Assembly: GCF_017901175.1 (NCBI RefSeq)
Contig: NZ_CP072793.1
Span: 3,162,001-3,226,000 of the forward strand
DNA from: Thiothrix unzii
GTDB lineage: Bacteria; Pseudomonadota; Gammaproteobacteria; Thiotrichales; Thiotrichaceae
Direction: 5' to 3'
Length of the DNA: 64,000 bases
In this document: in pieces, positions 1-7,714 of the stretch
How the letters are laid out: each line of letters begins with the position of its first letter
Position numbering within the stretch: the first letter of the stretch is position 1
The notes under the pieces: model-generated
What the model saw: the letters and a program-made list of their open reading frames with translations, nothing else
Told to the model about the DNA's origin: nothing
Databases searched by the model: none
Made by a program: the position numbers and the translations under genes

Positions 1-124
1 CAGCAGCAGGTGCAGCTGGAGCAGCTTGTTCAGCAGCTTTAGGAGCATCAGCAGCTTTTTCACCACAAGCAGTCAGAGCGAAAGCAGCTAACAGAGCAGC
101 GATCAGCAGACGATATTGAGTCAT
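1..124 (-). CDS. Ala-rich small lipoprotein (3' end outside window)
   Basis: The first 41 codons are visible, reading leftward off the window edge. The N-terminus has a short basic start, a hydrophobic Leu/Ala stretch and the lipobox LTAC followed by GEKAA, so it should be a type II signal-peptide lipoprotein with the lipidated Cys near residue 20. The rest is Ala/Pro-rich low complexity (KAAEQAAPAAPAA), as in small envelope lipoproteins of unknown function. A GGAG ribosome-binding site lies 8 bases before the ATG. Function and length cannot be judged because the C-terminus is missing. Confidence 0.75.
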   Translation of the reverse strand, partial: MTQYRLLIAALLAAFALTACGEKAADAPKAAEQAAPAAPAA

Positions 125-189
125 TTTATAATCTCCACAAAAATTCAAACAGAGAAGATAGGTAAGCTTTCACCAAGAAAACTTGCCTA

Positions 190-291
190 GACCACCATCT
201 GCAATCTTACGTTGCAGACTGTGTAACACGAGCGGAAGCACCATGAGTACAACCGCTACGGTTGTTAATCCTAGCATTCTTCCGCGTTTTT
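190..291 (+). ncRNA. Possible structured small RNA ending in a U-run terminator
   Basis: The intergenic stretch holds three ordered inverted repeats on the + strand: TCTGCAA/TTGCAGA (198-204 with 212-218), CAACCG/CGGTTG (250-255 with 259-264), and an outer GCGGAAG/CTTCCGC (232-238 with 279-285) enclosing the second. The outer stem is followed by GTTTTTT. No + strand gene lies upstream to explain a + strand terminator. This is structural inference only; no promoter was assigned with confidence, and a chance arrangement cannot be excluded. Confidence 0.35.
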
Positions 292-330
292 TGTATAAGT
301 TTTTTAGCTAATCGTAATATAGGGGTAAAC

Positions 331-684
331 TTAGTCAGCCGCACTCAAGCGAGTGAGCGTGCCATTCACGCTCGCCCCTTCCTCAATTTGCAGCTCAGTG
401 TAGTGAATATTACCGACAACATTCGCGCTCGCTTTAAGCGAAATGTGGCGGGAAACAAACACATCGCCTGCAATTTTACCGGCAACGACAATCGTGGGCG
501 CACGCAACTCACCGACAATTTCACTGCCTTCTTGTACGTATAACGTTGCGGTGGAATCCACCGGGGCTACCACATTACCGTTCACGCGCCCTTGCAGGTA
601 AAGATTACCGTTGAACGAAATATCGCCAACGATTTCAACGCTATGCTCAAGCACTGAAGCGGAAGAAGAGTTTTTGCTGGACAT
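331..684 (-). CDS. Bactofilin family protein
   Basis: A 117-residue bactofilin-like protein. After a Ser-rich N-terminus come repeated short beta strands of the polymer-forming beta-helix type: VEIVGDISFNGNLYLQGRVNGNV, then SEIVGELRAPTIVVAGKIAGDV, then VVGNIHYTELQIEEGASVNGTL. Bactofilins self-assemble into cytoskeletal filaments without nucleotide and act in cell shape, polarity and motility. The ATG at 684 is preferred because AAGG sits 6 bases upstream; an in-frame TTG at 702 would add six residues. It lies divergent to the GTPase/FimV operon, in keeping with a cell-organisation role, though that link is inference. Confidence 0.85.
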   Translation of the reverse strand: MSSKNSSSASVLEHSVEIVGDISFNGNLYLQGRVNGNVVAPVDSTATLYVQEGSEIVGELRAPTIVVAGKIAGDVFVSRHISLKASANVVGNIHYTELQIEEGASVNGTLTRLSAAD

Positions 685-754
685 GGTATACCTTGTTGGC
701 AAGTCAGTAAGGATTCGTTTGTCTCAACGATAGTAGCAGGACTCCAACAAAACA

Positions 755-1144
755 TCATGCCTTGGAACGTAACAATAACAACTCTTGTTCTAACGCTGCC
801 ACGGTATCATCACGTAACTGCAAATCTTCCATCAGTGCCTGCACTCGGATTTCGGCAGTTTCCAGACGTTCTTGCACGTCACCATCGGAGGTTTCCGCAT
901 TCTCCAAACGGCCTTGCAGCTTTTCCACTTGCGCTTCCGCTTCTTTTAAATCACGGCGCAATGCGGAGTTATCACGATGGCATTGTTCCAAACGAAAACG
1001 GGCATCAAATGGGTCATCCGGTAAGGTTTTAGCCGACAAACGTCCGCCCGTTGGTAACAAACCACGCACCCACCAACCCACACCCAAGCCTGCCAGCACG
1101 GCAACGGCTAAAATCAACGCAATTTGAGAGACTAAGTAAAACAT
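755..1144 (-). CDS. Membrane-anchored coiled-coil protein
   Basis: About 129 residues. An N-terminal transmembrane helix (MFYLVSQIALILAVAVLAG, then GVGWWVRG) is followed by a long charged coiled coil with Leu heptads (about residues 50-128). It has no enzymatic motif. It resembles the protein at 8456-9127, which shares a GWW-x-R motif just after the helix and an RDN-x-ALR-x2-L coiled-coil start, but it lacks that protein's C-terminal helix-hairpin-helix-like domain. The ATG at 1144 has GGGAA upstream; an in-frame ATG at 1162 is an alternative. A scaffold role at the inner membrane is inferred. Confidence 0.7.
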   Translation of the reverse strand: MFYLVSQIALILAVAVLAGLGVGWWVRGLLPTGGRLSAKTLPDDPFDARFRLEQCHRDNSALRRDLKEAEAQVEKLQGRLENAETSDGDVQERLETAEIRVQALMEDLQLRDDTVAALEQELLLLRSKA

Positions 1145-1323
1145 CGGCAATTCCCTGCGCATTCTTACAACGTAATATTCTAGCAGTATCAGGCAACTAG
1201 GGTGCGATACCTTTCATCCGAAAAAGATTTTCCGCACTTATTTATAGACTATGATCAAAAAAACTTCTGTTAGACACAGAAAATTCGGCTATAAAGAACG
1301 AGTACTTTTTACGGTTCCGAACT

Positions 1324-2043
1324 ATGCTTGAAAAGTTGCTACGCGGGGGAAACACACAAGCTCCTCCTGAATTACCACTGGTATTCACCTTGGCCAATGA
1401 AAAAGGGTTAAGGCTTGATCAATACGGCACGCCGGAACGCGCGTGGGGATTTTTATCGCACCACATTCGGCGTTACCCACAAGATTTGCGAGCGCATACG
1501 CAACGCATCTTGCTGGCACAAGGTGAGTCGTTACAAGACCGCCTAGCGGGAAGCCTACAAGATATTTTTATCGCGCTGGGTAATGCAGGGCAGCAATTAC
1601 GTGCGCACCTATTAGAACTCACCAAAAGTCAACTTAACGCCGACGATACCAACTTTTTCAGCGCATGGCTGGAACAAGGTAGCGCATTCGCGGGTGAGAC
1701 GATGAAATGGCGCATGGGATCGTTGTTAGCCTCCGGTCAGGAAGCACCGACAGCAAGCCTGTTGCACATTGAACGTAGTCAGGAAACGGCGCAATATACT
1801 GATGTCATGGCAGAAGTGGTGGCATGTCTTGAATACGGGCAAATTGATACGGCACGCGAATTACTGGAAGCCGAAATACAGTCAGGGAATACAGACGAGG
1901 CAATGGAGCAGGAGTTGGTGAGTATTTATCAATACACCCGTGATAAGGAAAGATTAGATGCCATGATCAAGCATCTACAGGAAGCAGGACGCGACCTCTC
2001 CCCCGTATGGTTGGAGAAACAGCAAGAATCCGAGAGTTGGTAA
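1324..2043 (+). CDS. Uncharacterised helical protein, first gene of GTPase/FimV operon
   Basis: A 239-residue soluble protein with no signal peptide or membrane helix. It looks wholly helical, and the C-terminal third (YGQIDTARELLEAEIQ, then EQELVSIYQYTRDKERLDAMIKHL) has TPR-like helix pairs resembling the C-terminal part of FimV proteins, one of which closes this operon. I do not recognise a named family. It begins a run of seven further + strand genes with gaps of at most about 60 bases or small overlaps, so it probably works with the downstream GTPase and roadblock proteins. Confidence 0.7.
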   Translation: MLEKLLRGGNTQAPPELPLVFTLANEKGLRLDQYGTPERAWGFLSHHIRRYPQDLRAHTQRILLAQGESLQDRLAGSLQDIFIALGNAGQQLRAHLLELTKSQLNADDTNFFSAWLEQGSAFAGETMKWRMGSLLASGQEAPTASLLHIERSQETAQYTDVMAEVVACLEYGQIDTARELLEAEIQSGNTDEAMEQELVSIYQYTRDKERLDAMIKHLQEAGRDLSPVWLEKQQESESW

Positions 2044-2067
2044 AAAAATGAGAAACAGGCTGGATCT

Positions 2068-3423
2068 ATGCTGACACATGCTAAAACAGACCCACTGAAG
2101 GTTGCTCTTTTAAGCATTAGCCCACACAACCGGGCAATTTTAGAGTTTTTCTTCGCAGGTGCTGGTCGTAACTTATTTAAAACTGTGGCTATCGGTGATG
2201 CCAAGGCTTTGATCGTAGATTACGATCACGTTGGCGCACACGAAGAATGGGCGCAGCACGCACCCAATGGCAAACCCGGCATTATCCTTTCGGTACACCC
2301 GGTAGAATTACCAAACACCATCTGGATTGCCAAACCCCTCACCTCAAGAGCACTCACGGAAGCGGTAGGCCGCGTGCAGCAATTGCTGACTACGCCACAA
2401 TCAGCCCCCGAAACTCCAGCATTACGCCCATCGAGTCCGGCGCAGGAAGAGGTAAATACCCCTCCACCGCCGAAACTTGACAGTCAGTTTCCACAACCGT
2501 TTGGTGTTGCGAAACGCACGATCTATAAACCGCGTACCGTGGTGCTGGATCTGGATGATGAGGACGACGAAGTACCTGTCACTCCACTCATTACGCCTGA
2601 AATACCTACGCCGGAAGTCGTTTTTGACCCTGCCGAACATGAAATTTCAATGGAAGAAATTGCGCGTCCGGTTGTGGATAGCGTCTCTCCCGAAATTACC
2701 GAACAACGCTGGCGTGAACTTTGTGGTGAACGTGACGATATACACGACACCACCGATTGGCATATGGAAGCCATTTTATTTACCCCGGAAAACTACTTGC
2801 TGACGAACGTGCAAGAAGCTGTGCGCTTGGCGCGGCAATCCAATCAGCACGTTGAACTCAAGTTACCCGGCGGCGGTCACGCTTTACTCATGCCGGAAAC
2901 ACATCAAGTTTATTGCACACTGGATACCCGCTCTGATGCGTTTGCGATGCTGTGTAATAACCCGGTGCAAACCGGACAAGTTGCGCTACATATACTCAGC
3001 AGCACCGAAGTTTCAACACACGAAGCGCAAATCCGTGAGGATGCTGCTAACCTATTGGATATGGAAGCTTTCCTGTGGGTAACTAGCCTACTGACTGCTC
3101 AAGGACGACTCAGCCGTCATGTTGACATCAATCAGCGTATTGCTCTTAAGTATTGGCCAAACCTGACTCGCATCGAACAGTTCCCGCAAGTTATGCGCAT
3201 TGCAGCTTTATGGAACCAACGTCCCAGCACGCCTTTGGACATTGCCAAAGCACTCAATATACCGCAACGCTACGTATTTTCATTCTATACGGCGGCGAAC
3301 ACACTTAACCTGTTTGAATTGGATCAGACAAAACTCAAGAGTCGCGAAAAAGAGAAGCCTAAGGAAAGCCGTGGCCTATTCTCACGCCTGTTGAAGCGTC
3401 TGTTGGGAGGAGGCGCAAAATAG
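2068..3423 (+). CDS. Receiver-like domain protein of GTPase operon
   Basis: 451 residues. Residues about 8-105 look like a degenerate response-regulator receiver fold: alternating strands and helices (KVALLSISPHNRAILEFFF, ALIVDYDHV, GIILSVHP) ending in a KPL motif where receivers carry their conserved Lys. The acidic phospho-acceptor pocket is not convincing. A Pro/Glu/Asp-rich linker (about 110-210) follows, then a C-terminal mixed domain with a helix-turn-helix-like segment (TPLDIAKALNIPQRYVFSFY) and a basic tail. It precedes the Ras-like GTPase by 4 bases, so an effector or adaptor role is plausible. Specific function is unknown. Confidence 0.65.
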   Translation: MLTHAKTDPLKVALLSISPHNRAILEFFFAGAGRNLFKTVAIGDAKALIVDYDHVGAHEEWAQHAPNGKPGIILSVHPVELPNTIWIAKPLTSRALTEAVGRVQQLLTTPQSAPETPALRPSSPAQEEVNTPPPPKLDSQFPQPFGVAKRTIYKPRTVVLDLDDEDDEVPVTPLITPEIPTPEVVFDPAEHEISMEEIARPVVDSVSPEITEQRWRELCGERDDIHDTTDWHMEAILFTPENYLLTNVQEAVRLARQSNQHVELKLPGGGHALLMPETHQVYCTLDTRSDAFAMLCNNPVQTGQVALHILSSTEVSTHEAQIREDAANLLDMEAFLWVTSLLTAQGRLSRHVDINQRIALKYWPNLTRIEQFPQVMRIAALWNQRPSTPLDIAKALNIPQRYVFSFYTAANTLNLFELDQTKLKSREKEKPKESRGLFSRLLKRLLGGGAK

Positions 3424-3427
3424 CTTT

Positions 3428-3970
3428 ATGAGCATGATCAACCGCAAAATTATTTTTACCGGGCCGGTCGGGGCGGGCAAGACCACCGCGATTTCCTCCA
3501 TCAGCGATATAAAGCCGATTACCACGGACGAATACGCTTCGGATATGACCAAAAGCCGCAAGCCACAAACGACGGTGGCGATGGACTATGGCCTGATACG
3601 CTTGAGTGATAACGAACGGGTGCACTTATACGGCACACCCGGTCAGGAACGTTTCGACTTTATGTGGGATATTCTCACTAAAGGTGGAATCGGTCTGGTG
3701 TTGATGCTGGACAATACCCGCAAAGACCCTTTTCAGGATATGCGTTTTTACACGAACGCATTCCGTGATTTTATCGAAAAGCAGCAAATGGTAGTCGGTG
3801 TAACCCGTATGGATTTGTTACGTAAACCGGGTTTAGCTGAGTACCGGCAGTGTCTGGAATCGCTCTCATTGCAAGCACCGATCTTTGAAGTCGATGCACG
3901 CAGTCACAAGGATGTCACCATGTTGATTCAGGCTCTGCTGTTTTCACTGGATCCTGGAGTGACAAACTGA
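3428..3970 (+). CDS. Ras/MglA-like small GTPase
   Basis: 180 residues, single-domain small GTPase. Visible motifs: P-loop GPVGAGKTT near residue 12, a switch I Thr (ITTDEYAS region), the G3 motif GTPGQERF near 68 (WDxxG-like with the Ras-type Gln), and a G4-like TRMD near 126. It belongs to the bacterial Srprb/MglA-type ATP/GTP-binding group commonly encoded beside roadblock/LC7 proteins, which act as GTPase-activating partners. The next gene starts within its stop codon (TGATG), showing translational coupling. Role inferred: a molecular switch for polarity, pili or envelope organisation. Confidence 0.9.
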   Translation: MSMINRKIIFTGPVGAGKTTAISSISDIKPITTDEYASDMTKSRKPQTTVAMDYGLIRLSDNERVHLYGTPGQERFDFMWDILTKGGIGLVLMLDNTRKDPFQDMRFYTNAFRDFIEKQQMVVGVTRMDLLRKPGLAEYRQCLESLSLQAPIFEVDARSHKDVTMLIQALLFSLDPGVTN

Positions 3971-4617
3971 TGAGCGAGTACATACTCACCGAAAATCTGT
4001 ATTTGGGTATTACGCCGGGTGGCACGTATTACGCCGTACAGGACAAAGCTGACGAACCGGGGCGCGATTTCTTGCACCGTTTGATGCAAGAAGCGGAAAC
4101 GCCGCTGTTCAACGTTGGGGTTGCCTGCGAATTGAGTGGCTACAAAAAGAAACGTGCCCTCGAATTCGTTCACTGGTTACAAGAAGCGGGACTGATTCTC
4201 GGTTTAGAACACAGCGAAAGAGCACCGCACGAAACCTTGGAACGCTTGCTGCCCCAACTGCTGCGTACCATGTCGGATGAAGGCAAGGCAATCCTCGCGG
4301 AAAGTCGTGGCTTATACCTTGGTAGTGCGGGTTATACCCATGAAGCAGCCGAAGAACTGGCGGCACTCAGTGCCAACTTGACCGCTGTTTACGCACGTCA
4401 CAAAGAACTCTTGCAAGGCAATCTCGGCTACCGTCAACGGGCGTGGGGATTAGTTGATGCAAGTGGCAATAGCGAGGTCGGTTTTTGGCCATTATACATT
4501 GGGCAAAACCGCTTCACGTTGATTATTGGTGGCATTCCACAATTCAACCAACCCGGCTTTAAACGCTTGGTCTGGGCATTAGAAATGCGTTACGGCAAGA
4601 CTGAAATACCTGTTTGA
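3970..4617 (+). CDS. Winged-helix plus roadblock-like protein
   Basis: 215 residues. The N-terminal half has a helix-turn-helix/winged-helix-like pattern (PLFNVGVACELSGYKKKRALEFVHWLQEAGLI). The C-terminal half (AILAESRGLYLGSAGYTHEAAEELAALSANL, then GFWPLYIGQNRFTLIIGGIP) resembles the roadblock/LC7 fold: a strand with a glycine turn, a long helix, then paired strands. It overlaps the GTPase stop codon and is followed by a clear roadblock protein 24 bases on. A second regulator or scaffold of the GTPase is the likely role; the fold call is inference. Confidence 0.6.
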   Translation: MSEYILTENLYLGITPGGTYYAVQDKADEPGRDFLHRLMQEAETPLFNVGVACELSGYKKKRALEFVHWLQEAGLILGLEHSERAPHETLERLLPQLLRTMSDEGKAILAESRGLYLGSAGYTHEAAEELAALSANLTAVYARHKELLQGNLGYRQRAWGLVDASGNSEVGFWPLYIGQNRFTLIIGGIPQFNQPGFKRLVWALEMRYGKTEIPV

Positions 4618-4641
4618 TGAACACAAAGGAGAAAAAACGAC

Positions 4642-5004
4642 ATGCGCTCTGAAATGCTTAACTCAATCCTGAGTGATTTGAATGGTTCCTCTGCGGACAT
4701 CGAAGCCTCTGCGGTACTGTCCACTGATGGCCTGATGATGGCTTCTTTACTGCCCGGTGGTATGGATGAAGACCGCGTAGGCGCAATGAGTGCCGCGATG
4801 TTGTCACTCGGTGATCGCACCGCTGAAGAACTGGCACGTGGTGCATTAGAACAAGTACTGATCAAAGGTGCACGTGGCTACATCCTGATGACACACGCAG
4901 GTAAAGAAGCCGTGGTAACGGTATTAGCCAAACCCAACGCACGTCTGGGACTGATTTTCTTGGATGTAAAACGCGCGGCGGAAAACATTGGAAAAATCAT
5001 CTAA
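4642..5004 (+). CDS. Roadblock/LC7 domain protein (MglB-like)
   Basis: 120 residues made of one roadblock/LC7 domain: N-terminal helix (LNSILSDLNGSSADIEAS), strand plus glycine turn (AVLSTDGLMMASLLPGG), long central helix (RVGAMSAAMLSLGDRTAEELARG), then strands (EQVLIKGARGYILMTHAGKEAVVTVLA). Such proteins dimerise and serve as GTPase-activating or targeting partners of MglA-like GTPases; the GTPase lies two genes upstream in the same operon. AAGGAG precedes the ATG. Confidence 0.9.
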   Translation: MRSEMLNSILSDLNGSSADIEASAVLSTDGLMMASLLPGGMDEDRVGAMSAAMLSLGDRTAEELARGALEQVLIKGARGYILMTHAGKEAVVTVLAKPNARLGLIFLDVKRAAENIGKII

Positions 5005-5065
5005 GCAGTACAAAAGATGATTCCGTATCCGCCTTGATCGGATAACGGAACGAGAGGGAGCGGCA

Positions 5066-5551
5066 ATGGAAGACATGACCATTCAGCAGGTGCAGGAGCC
5101 TTACGTCCGGCACTTGCAGCACTACTACGATGGCTCTTCGCGGTACGTACTCGTCAAAGACGAGGAAGTACCGTTTCCTGAAGGCAAGTTAATTGTTTCT
5201 CGCACGGATTTGCAAGGAACCATTACCCATTGCAATCAAGCCTTCGTAGACATGTCGGGCTATACCGAAGCCGAATTGATTGGTCAACCGCACTATATCC
5301 TGCGGCATCCTGACATGCCGAGAGCGGCGTTTCAGGATGCATGGGAGACTGCTGGGAAGGGCATCAAATGGCACGGTTACGTAAAAAATTTACGCAAAGA
5401 CGGGCGCTACTACTGGGTATACGCCACCATTATTCTCAATATGCGTGATGGTCAACCAGTGGGTTTAACGTCGGTACGGCGTAAACCTTCCCGCGCTAAA
5501 GTGGAGTCATGCATCGCACTTTACGCACAAATGAAACAGGCTGAGGAGTAA
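5066..5551 (+). CDS. Stand-alone Aer-type PAS sensor
   Basis: 161 residues, essentially a single PAS domain (about 38-145): LIVSRTDLQGTITHCNQAFVDMSGY, then ELIGQPHYILRHPDMPRAAF, then GYVKNLRKDGRYYWVYATI. The ILRHPDMP and KNLRKDG-x-YYWV motifs are those of the Aer/aerotaxis PAS group, which in Aer binds FAD and senses redox state. There is no HAMP, methyl-accepting or output domain, so the signal must pass to a partner protein. A strong GAGGGAG site precedes the ATG. Input of redox or oxygen state to the neighbouring GTPase module is inferred. Confidence 0.85.
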   Translation: MEDMTIQQVQEPYVRHLQHYYDGSSRYVLVKDEEVPFPEGKLIVSRTDLQGTITHCNQAFVDMSGYTEAELIGQPHYILRHPDMPRAAFQDAWETAGKGIKWHGYVKNLRKDGRYYWVYATIILNMRDGQPVGLTSVRRKPSRAKVESCIALYAQMKQAEE

Positions 5552-5557
5552 ACGGGA

Positions 5558-6304
5558 ATGCGCTATGTAATGACCGTTAGCCCGGATTTCCCACCCGCAA
5601 AAATTGCTGGTTGGTACATCTTTAATACTTGGCTACAACGCCAATTGGGTGAACACATCCATTTGGAACTCTACCCTGACTTTGCCAGCCAGCGCACGGC
5701 AATACTCAATCAAGAAATTGATTTGATTTACGCCAACCCGTTTGATGCTGCGATGCTGGTGCGTGAACAAGGCTTTGTGGCAATCGCCGCGCCGTTGAGT
5801 AAATCAGATGAGGCAGTTATTGCTGTGGCAGCGGATTCCCCGGTGCGGCACGTCGAAGATTTACAACCCGGCATCCGCATTGCGACCACCGATGACCCGG
5901 ATGTGAATCTGATTTCCATGATCATGTTGGAGCCTGCTGATCTTTCCCATGCCAATGTCGAGGTGAATACCGTCAGTACTTATGCACTGGTAGCAGGGCA
6001 ATTACTACGCGGCAAAGCTGACGTTGGTTTCTTCCTGAAAGAGGCTTTTAACGGATTCTCCGGCATGGTGAGCAACCAGCTACGTGAGTTAGTTCGTAGT
6101 GAAATTTATGTCATCCGTCATGTTTTATTGGCGGGGCCACGCTTACAAACGCATCATCAGGATTTGCGCCACCTGCTACCCGCCATGACGGAAAATCCTA
6201 AAGCCCAAGGCGTGCTGGATAGCATGGGCTTACAAGGCTGGGAATTGCAGGGGCAAGAAGACACCGAATTTATGATTGACCTGATGGATACACTGGTTAA
6301 CTAG
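5558..6304 (+). CDS. PhnD-like solute-binding fold without signal peptide
   Basis: 248 residues with the phosphate/phosphonate-type periplasmic binding protein fold: early PDFPPAKIAGWYIFNTWLQRQLG, then VDLIYANP-like IDLIYANPFDAAML, then a hinge-type GIRIATTDDPDVN and a second lobe with KADVGFFLKEAF. Most PhnD proteins are exported and feed an ABC transporter. This one begins directly with the first strand, has no signal peptide or lipobox, and has no permease beside it. It lies 6 bases after the PAS gene and 2 before fimV. A cytoplasmic ligand-sensing role is inferred. Confidence 0.8.
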   Translation: MRYVMTVSPDFPPAKIAGWYIFNTWLQRQLGEHIHLELYPDFASQRTAILNQEIDLIYANPFDAAMLVREQGFVAIAAPLSKSDEAVIAVAADSPVRHVEDLQPGIRIATTDDPDVNLISMIMLEPADLSHANVEVNTVSTYALVAGQLLRGKADVGFFLKEAFNGFSGMVSNQLRELVRSEIYVIRHVLLAGPRLQTHHQDLRHLLPAMTENPKAQGVLDSMGLQGWELQGQEDTEFMIDLMDTLVN

Positions 6305-6306
6305 CC

Positions 6307-7506
6307 ATGAAAACAAATCGCCATACCGTCCGCCTCGCGTTACTCAGTTCTTTGGTAGCACTGAGCTTATCCCTGCCGGGAATAGCCAGTGCCGAAGAAA
6401 AAACGTGGGAAATCAAGCCCAACGATACCCTAGGGATTGTTGTCGCCAAACAGTATCCGGGCTATGGCAATCGTAATGCGATTATGCAGGCTATTCTTAA
6501 AGCCAATCCTGATGCCTTCGTCGGTACGAATATCAATCGGCTGATTGTTGGCAAAACCCTGACTTTACCCGAAGCCAGTAGCATCCCCGACCTCAAACCA
6601 CCCGCACCACCTGCAACAGCAGCTAATGCCAGCGTGGATAAAGCCACTCTGCAACGTTTAGAAGCCCTCGAAGCCGAACGTAAAGAGATGGAAGAAACCC
6701 TGAAACTGCTGGAGGAAGAAAATGCCGCCTTGCAGGATATGGTTAAAAACTACGAAGAAAGCAAACAAGCCAAAGAAGCGGAATTAACCCAACTCGCCGA
6801 TAAAGTTAAAGATTTAGAAAGTAAACTGGCGGGATCAGCCACAACAACCGCTGCAACCCCCAGCAGCGGCACGGAAACGGATGCCTTAGCCACGCTGAAG
6901 ACTGACGTTGCAACCTTACAAACAGAAAATACCGAGCTTAAAAACCAATTAACTGCCGCCAAACAAGCCTTAGAAGAAAGCACCACGGCAACGACTGGGC
7001 TGAAAACCCAATTGGACGAACTCAAACGTCAAAATGATTTACTGAATAACGACTTACAACAAGCTCACGCTTCGGTGTCGGTTGCTGAAAAGAAATCATC
7101 TGGTAGCAACTGGTTGCCTTGGGCATTGCTAGGCTTACTCACACTGCTGATGTTACCGTTGCTGTGGATGCTGAAACGCAACCGTGAAGAGCCGCGTGTT
7201 AAAACCGTTATCGCACCACCCAAACCCGTACCCTTAGTACCTGCGCCCAAACCCAGTGAACCGGTTAGTTATTCTGACACCAGCACACCGCCGGTCAGCA
7301 GCGTAGCCATGCCCGTGACGGAACCCGAAATACCAGCGGTAATGATTCCCGAAAGCCCGGATGCAGAACTGAAACTGGATATTGCGCGTGCCTACCTTGA
7401 TCTGCGTGAACCTGAGGCTGCGGCTGAAATTTTGCGCGAAGTTATTGTTGAAGGTGGCTCACGCCAGCAACAAGAAGCCGGGGAAATCCTTTCCTTTATT
7501 GCTTAA
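6307..7506 (+). CDS. fimV: FimV-like LysM inner-membrane protein
   Basis: 399 residues. Signal peptide (about 1-29, ending ASA), a LysM-like peptidoglycan-binding segment (WEIKPNDTLGIVVAKQYPGYG, about 34-80), a long coiled coil (about 110-260), one transmembrane helix (WLPWALLGLLTLLMLPLLWML, about 268-290), a Pro-rich cytoplasmic linker, and a short C-terminal FimV/TPR domain (LKLDIARAYLDLREPEAAAEILREVI). This is the order of Pseudomonas FimV, a polar hub for type IV pili and twitching, but it is much shorter. Its position as last gene of the GTPase/roadblock operon supports a polarity or pilus role. Confidence 0.85.
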   Translation: MKTNRHTVRLALLSSLVALSLSLPGIASAEEKTWEIKPNDTLGIVVAKQYPGYGNRNAIMQAILKANPDAFVGTNINRLIVGKTLTLPEASSIPDLKPPAPPATAANASVDKATLQRLEALEAERKEMEETLKLLEEENAALQDMVKNYEESKQAKEAELTQLADKVKDLESKLAGSATTTAATPSSGTETDALATLKTDVATLQTENTELKNQLTAAKQALEESTTATTGLKTQLDELKRQNDLLNNDLQQAHASVSVAEKKSSGSNWLPWALLGLLTLLMLPLLWMLKRNREEPRVKTVIAPPKPVPLVPAPKPSEPVSYSDTSTPPVSSVAMPVTEPEIPAVMIPESPDAELKLDIARAYLDLREPEAAAEILREVIVEGGSRQQQEAGEILSFIA

Positions 7507-7517
7507 AATTATTTTTT

Positions 7518-7550
7518 ATGGGCTGCCGAGTGCAGCCCATTTGCTTTTCA
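7518..7550 (+). terminator. Terminator after fimV operon
   Basis: Perfect 9-bp inverted repeat ATGGGCTGC/GCAGCCCAT (7518-7526 with 7532-7540), 5-base loop, followed by TTGCTTTT. It lies 11 bases beyond the fimV stop codon. Confidence 0.7.
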
Positions 7551-7714
7551 CCCATTTCAATTTCTACCTAAAAAGCAGCGACTTATCCAGTTCATCTGCC
7601 GATTAAGCCCCTCTATCCCTGTACCTCTCGCAGTTATCATCGACAGTTCTTAACCTCTATAAACACCTCGTTGGTCTATATTCATGGATTATGCAACGAA
7701 AGATGGAGTTTCAG

